A DNA stretch of 27,915 nt from Campylobacteraceae bacterium (lineage in GTDB: Bacteria; Campylobacterota; Campylobacteria; Campylobacterales; Campylobacteraceae): contig JAIRKW010000097.1 in NCBI GenBank assembly GCA_031259875.1, positions 1 to 27,915 of the forward strand, in the 5' to 3' direction. The first letter of the stretch is position 1, and each line of letters opens with the position of its first letter. The position numbers were made by a program, and so were the translations under genes. A model generated the notes under the pieces. That model did not search any database and was not told the origin of the DNA. It was given only the letters and a program-made list of their open reading frames with translations. Below, one piece after another: positions 24,339 to 27,915 of the stretch.

Positions 24339-25245
24339 TTTTTGCCTTTTTTTTATTTACAAGCCGAAGATAGATAGACAGCCCTATGAGTAAAAATGTT
24401 ACGCCGCCAAGCAGATATACCGCGTAAATAATGCTTTCAGTCTCTCCCTTGGCGGCAAATTTAAATACAAGCATTAAAGATTCTATAGCCAAAGCAATAA
24501 CAATAGAGCCTAAAAACCGCACCATAGTTTTATGCATGCTGCCGCTTTCTTGTTTTTTGCTGCGTCCTAAAACTTCCTCTTCAAATATGGTTTTCACAAG
24601 GTCAAATATAGCCAAAGAGAGTGTTAAAAGTATTGTTGCTTTAAACATCTCTTCCATATTCATCGCCGCGAGGCTAAAACCGCCCAGCCAAAAAAACTCT
24701 ATGCCATGAAAAAAGACTACTGCAGACACAAGCCCCAGTGCAGCGGCGAAAAATGTATAGATAATTTTTGAAAACAGACCAAAAATACCGTCCAACTTAT
24801 TTATTTTGATAATTTTTAAAATATCTTCGAGCGATATATCTATGCAGATAACATAACATAGTCTTTTTTTGTCATCATACAGCGGAAAGCCTGCCGTTAC
24901 GCAAAGGTCATTTGTGAGTGCGGACGGATACGGGTCTGTTAAGACGCAGCGCCCCTCTTTTACGGCACGGTAAAAGTAGGATTTGGAGCTTCTGTTTATT
25001 CCTTTGCCGCTGGCAAATTGCGGCTCGGGAGAGATGTTGTCGGCTACCTGTTCGCCTTTTGGGTCAAGTATATATAAAGCCTGAAAACTATCTACTTCGT
25101 GAGCGATTTTATCAAGCTGTAAAAGGATATGCTCTAATTCCGGTTTTGGCATACCATTTTTGATATTTCGTGTAAAAAGATAACAAAGATAAGCGCGCGC
25201 TTGATAGCGTATATCGGAAAATCTTTGAATATCCCTGATAGTCAT
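24322..25245 (-). CDS. PDC sensor-like domain membrane protein
   Basis: A 307-residue protein of unclear function. Residues about 50-140 resemble a PDC/Cache ligand-binding domain: ALYILDPKGEQV, a SYFYRAVKEG segment, LTDPYPS, and the closing strand pair AGFPLYDDKKRLCYVICIDI. Four hydrophobic helices follow (about 161-180, 200-218, 241-262, 271-294). No kinase, HAMP, GGDEF or methyl-accepting domain is present. There is no N-terminal membrane helix or signal peptide, so the PDC-like part would face the cytoplasm, unlike the usual extracellular sensor. It heads the his-prmA-ftsH-psd-pssA cluster and overlaps hisH by 17 nt. ATG at 25245 follows AAAGG at 8 nt. Treat the function as unknown. Confidence 0.7.
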   Translation of the reverse strand: MTIRDIQRFSDIRYQARAYLCYLFTRNIKNGMPKPELEHILLQLDKIAHEVDSFQALYILDPKGEQVADNISPEPQFASGKGINRSSKSYFYRAVKEGRCVLTDPYPSALTNDLCVTAGFPLYDDKKRLCYVICIDISLEDILKIIKINKLDGIFGLFSKIIYTFFAAALGLVSAVVFFHGIEFFWLGGFSLAAMNMEEMFKATILLTLSLAIFDLVKTIFEEEVLGRSKKQESGSMHKTMVRFLGSIVIALAIESLMLVFKFAAKGETESIIYAVYLLGGVTFLLIGLSIYLRLVNKKKAKNDCSD

Positions 25246-25267
25246 TTTAAGCCTTTTTTTGAAAAAT

Positions 25268-25278
25268 ATTGTATTTTA
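25268..25278 (-). promoter_or_regulatory. Candidate -10 region for the PDC-hisH-hisA-prmA-ftsH-psd-pssA transcript
   Basis: On the minus strand GCTAAAATACAAT contains TAAAAT (25278-25273) overlapping TACAAT (25273-25268), about 25-30 nt before the first gene. The TTGCTAAAATA context resembles that of the lysA promoter in this window. Confidence 0.45.
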
Positions 25279-25326
25279 GCAATAAATCGTAACATATTGC
25301 ACAGGTTGTCTGATGATTTTTTAAGC

Positions 25327-26142
25327 TTACAGCTTTTTATACATATAATTTGTCGCTTTTACAAAACCCTCTATGCTGCCGCAGTCAAACCTGATGCCTT
25401 CAAATTTATATCCCAGAACCTTACCTTCTTTTGCCTGCAGCTTCAAAGCATCTGTTATTTGAAGTTCGCCGTTGACGCCTGCTTTTATGGAGCGCAGGAT
25501 ATCAAATATATCAGGCGTTAAAATATATCGTCCGATAATTGCCAGATTGGAAGGTGCTTCTTCATTCGAAGGCTTTTCAACCATGTCGGCTATTTTAATG
25601 ATACTGTCGTTTTGTTCTAAAGGCTTGATGATACCGTATTTATGCGTCTCATTTTGCGGCACTTCCATAACGGCTACAATGGAACATTTGTATCTATTGT
25701 AAGCTTTTACCATCTGCTTTATTACGCCGTCATTTTCATTAACGCACAAGTCGTCAGCAAGTATGACAGCAAAAGGTTCTTGCCCTATCAACGGTTCGCC
25801 TTTTAGTATTGCATCTCCCAAGCCTCTCATCTCTTTTTGTCTGATATATGTAAAAACGCATGAATTTTGAATATGTCTTATCTCTTTTAAAAGGGGCTCT
25901 TTTGACGAGCCTTTTATTTGATGTTCAAGTTCATAGCTTATGTCAAAATAATCCTCAAGTGCTCTTTTGCCGCGTCCCGTTACTATCGCCATATTGTGAA
26001 TGCCCGCTTCCATAGCCTCCTCTACGCCATAGTGTATGAGTGGTTTTGTAATTATTGGAAGCATCTCTTTGGGCAGGGATTTTGTGGCAGGCAGAAATCT
26101 TGTTCCATATCCGGCTGCGGGGAAAAGGCATTTTTTTATCAT
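25327..26142 (-). CDS. galU: UTP-glucose-1-phosphate uridylyltransferase
   Basis: A 271-residue nucleotidyltransferase that makes UDP-glucose from UTP and glucose 1-phosphate for LPS and other glycans. The nucleotide-binding start PAAGYGTRFLPATKSLPKEM (8-27) is diagnostic for GalU and separates it from RfbA. ILADDL, the GRYIL segment and GEIQLTDAL-like GELQITDAL, together with FDCGS near the C-terminus, fit the family. ATG at 26142 follows AAGGAT. It is divergent from the heptosyltransferase genes, and its product feeds the same surface-sugar pathway. Confidence 0.94.
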   Translation of the reverse strand: MIKKCLFPAAGYGTRFLPATKSLPKEMLPIITKPLIHYGVEEAMEAGIHNMAIVTGRGKRALEDYFDISYELEHQIKGSSKEPLLKEIRHIQNSCVFTYIRQKEMRGLGDAILKGEPLIGQEPFAVILADDLCVNENDGVIKQMVKAYNRYKCSIVAVMEVPQNETHKYGIIKPLEQNDSIIKIADMVEKPSNEEAPSNLAIIGRYILTPDIFDILRSIKAGVNGELQITDALKLQAKEGKVLGYKFEGIRFDCGSIEGFVKATNYMYKKL

Positions 26143-26184
26143 GAGAATCCTTAATTAATTTTATGATAATATTCAAACTTCGGT

Positions 26185-26209
26185 ATTGTATAGAAAAATA
26201 TTTGATAAT
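26185..26209. promoter_or_regulatory. Candidate divergent promoters, galU / waaC
   Basis: In the 108-nt gap, TACAAT reads leftward at 26190-26185 (about 43 nt before the galU ATG) and GATAAT reads rightward at 26204-26209 (about 41 nt before the waaC ATG). No -35 boxes are evident; both are weak calls. Confidence 0.35.
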
Positions 26210-26250
26210 AAGCTTTTGAGTTTACTTAGATTTGCGTTTGGAAAGATTTT

Positions 26251-27321
26251 ATGAAATACAAAAATATCTTAATCATTAAAATGAGTTCTTTGGGTGATAT
26301 TTTGCACACTTTGCCTTCAATTGCCGCACTTCGTTCCCATTTTAAAAACGCTAAGATTTCATGGCTTGTACATCCACAATTTGCAGATTTTATACCAAAA
26401 GAGCCTATTGTTAATGAAGTGATATGTTTTGACAAAGAAGCTTTCAAGAAACTCTCTTTACTCGGCAAAGTAAGATATTTTTTTGAGATGCGCCGACTGC
26501 TTCACTCTAAAAAGTTTGATTTAGTCATTGATATGCAAGGGCTTTTTAAAAGCGCAGTTTTAGCGGCTATAAGCGGCGCTAAAACACGCATGGGGTATTG
26601 TGAAATGAGGGAGCTTAGCTTTCTTGTAAGTAAACCCGTATGCGGCGAAAACAAAAACGCTCATGTTATAGAGCGTTATTTAGATGTTGTTAGATTTTTA
26701 GGAGCAAAAGTTGAAACGATAGAGTTTCCTATGCCAAATTTAGCCAAAGCGCAAGAGAGTATTAAAGAGAAATTAAAAATGCTCGCCTGCGGACTTGGTG
26801 AAAAAAACAGTTACGGCGGCGGGTTTGATATCGGCAGCAGATATGTTGTTTTTGCTGTAGGGGCGAGATGGCAAACAAAAGAGTGGATTTTAGAGCATTT
26901 TGCAAAATTAGCGCAAATGATAGCAAAAGATGGTTTTTTTATCGTTTTGGTCGGAGGAGAAAGTGAGAAGGCAAAAGGCGAGGTTGTACGCATGGAGGCA
27001 AAGAGCGAAAGAGTTATTGATTTGACTGGCAAAACAACTCTTAAAGAGCTTGCTGTTTTGATTAAAGAGTGCGATTTTTTTGTGAGTGCCGATACCGGAC
27101 CTTTGCATTTGGCGACTGCTTTTAAAAAGCCTCTCGCTGCTCTTTATGGTCCTACTTTGCATACAAGGACAGGACCGTATGCAAATAAAAATGCTTCGGT
27201 TATAGTTTCGCCTGTGCCATGTGCAGGCTGTCTTAAAAAAAACTGCCGCGATTGGCGCTGTATGCATGAAATAACTCCTGAAATGGTGTATGAAGTTTTT
27301 AAAGAGAAGATTAATGGTTGA
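26251..27321 (+). CDS. waaC: Lipopolysaccharide heptosyltransferase I
   Basis: A 356-residue GT9-family glycosyltransferase that adds the first heptose to Kdo of the LPS inner core, at the cytoplasmic face of the inner membrane. The N-terminal IIKMSSLGDILHTLPSIAALR is the hallmark of WaaC. LVIDMQGLFKSA follows, and the C-terminal domain has ADTGPLHLATAF and ALYGPT for ADP-heptose binding. PCAGCLKKNCRDWRCM supplies a Cys cluster common in this family. Length is close to the family norm (about 320-345). ATG follows GGAAAG. The next heptosyltransferase overlaps it by 8 nt, implying coupling. Confidence 0.9.
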   Translation: MKYKNILIIKMSSLGDILHTLPSIAALRSHFKNAKISWLVHPQFADFIPKEPIVNEVICFDKEAFKKLSLLGKVRYFFEMRRLLHSKKFDLVIDMQGLFKSAVLAAISGAKTRMGYCEMRELSFLVSKPVCGENKNAHVIERYLDVVRFLGAKVETIEFPMPNLAKAQESIKEKLKMLACGLGEKNSYGGGFDIGSRYVVFAVGARWQTKEWILEHFAKLAQMIAKDGFFIVLVGGESEKAKGEVVRMEAKSERVIDLTGKTTLKELAVLIKECDFFVSADTGPLHLATAFKKPLAALYGPTLHTRTGPYANKNASVIVSPVPCAGCLKKNCRDWRCMHEITPEMVYEVFKEKING

Positions 27322-27915
27322 GCTTGACAATAAAAAAATTTTAGTGACGTTTTTAATGCATCTTGGCGATTTGATATTGGTAACGCCTTTTATCAGTGCT
27401 CTAAGAAAAGCTGCTCCAAATGCCCATATAACAATGCTTGCAGATGATAAACTAAAAGATGTGGTATTGTTTAATCCCAACTTAAATCAAATAATGACAA
27501 TAGATAAAAAAGGGCATGACAATAAAATATCAGCTCTTATAAAATGTGCGAAGAGTTTAAGCTCTCAAAATTTTGACATAGTTATAAATCTGCACCCAAA
27601 CGAGAGATGCTCTTTTATCTGTGCATTGACAAAGACAGCCTTTAGAACGGGAACATCACATGTACTTTTCAGATGGAGATGGGATAAATATATCAAGCTT
27701 GATAGAACTTTGCATGCTGCGGATATGTATCTTGACGTTTTGACAAAGCTTGGCGTAAAAAACCTCAAAAACAATGGACTTGAAATTTTTCCCTCAAACG
27801 CACATTTTAAAGAAGCGGATGATTTTTGGCATTTCAATGGTGTGAAGGCCGAGGATAAACTTATAGGATTTAATATAGGCAGTGCAGTTGTAACTAAACG
27901 CTGGGCAAGCGAACG
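27314..27915 (+). CDS. Heptosyltransferase-family protein (partial, 3' end outside window)
   Basis: Open for 200 codons from ATG at 27314, inside the end of waaC, to the right edge. The N-terminus KILVTFLMHLGDLILVTPFI is the GT9 glycosyltransferase start with Asp in HLGD, and FDIVINLHPN and NIGSAVVTKRW are further family segments. It should add a heptose during LPS core assembly. The motif variants are closer to the WaaQ/heptosyltransferase III-like group than to classic WaaF, but the C-terminal half is missing, so no symbol is given. Confidence 0.82.
   Translation, partial: MVELDNKKILVTFLMHLGDLILVTPFISALRKAAPNAHITMLADDKLKDVVLFNPNLNQIMTIDKKGHDNKISALIKCAKSLSSQNFDIVINLHPNERCSFICALTKTAFRTGTSHVLFRWRWDKYIKLDRTLHAADMYLDVLTKLGVKNLKNNGLEIFPSNAHFKEADDFWHFNGVKAEDKLIGFNIGSAVVTKRWASE

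Overview
The window looks like a chromosomal segment of a member of the Campylobacterota (former Epsilonproteobacteria). The DNA is AT-rich and the genes are tightly packed. Gene order (rplY-pth-lptG-like-lysA-pheA-hisC, dxs-perR, pssA-psd-ftsH-prmA) matches, from memory, blocks of the Campylobacter jejuni chromosome. A PilT-type ATPase and a branched set of biosynthetic genes suggest a free-living relative rather than a strict pathogen. No search could be run, so genus is left open.

Layout. 1-773 (minus): 5' part of a methylenetetrahydrofolate reductase, running off the left edge. 844-11597 (plus): serB; an unusual fused gene joining transaldolase, a charged coiled coil and a PilT-type secretion ATPase; rplY, pth, an LptF/LptG-type permease, lysA, pheA, hisC and dxs. 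11692-12102: a PerR-type regulator. 12208-15861: an accessory three-gene unit of a TerY-like vWA protein, a PP2C-type phosphatase and a membrane-anchored Ser/Thr kinase, i.e. a TerY-P/YegL-YegK-YegI-type phosphorylation triad. 15862-17067: about 1.2 kb with no convincing gene, holding several inverted repeats and hairpins. 17068-25245 (minus): a compact housekeeping cluster read right to left as a PDC-domain membrane protein, hisH, hisA, prmA, ftsH, psd, pssA and leuA. Between pssA and leuA lies a small leucine-rich leader ORF with its own promoter and a terminator-like hairpin. 25327-26142 (minus): galU. 26251 to the right edge (plus): two heptosyltransferases for LPS core, the second cut by the window end.

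How it fits together. Most genes are anabolic: Ser, Lys, Phe, His and Leu synthesis, isoprenoid precursor supply by Dxs, phosphatidylethanolamine synthesis by PssA and Psd, and LPS core and sugar-nucleotide supply by GalU and the heptosyltransferases. RplY, Pth, PrmA and FtsH add translation and protein quality control. The least ordinary parts are the Tal-PilT fusion, the vWA/PP2C/kinase triad with the gene-free stretch behind it, and the probable leucine attenuator in front of leuA.
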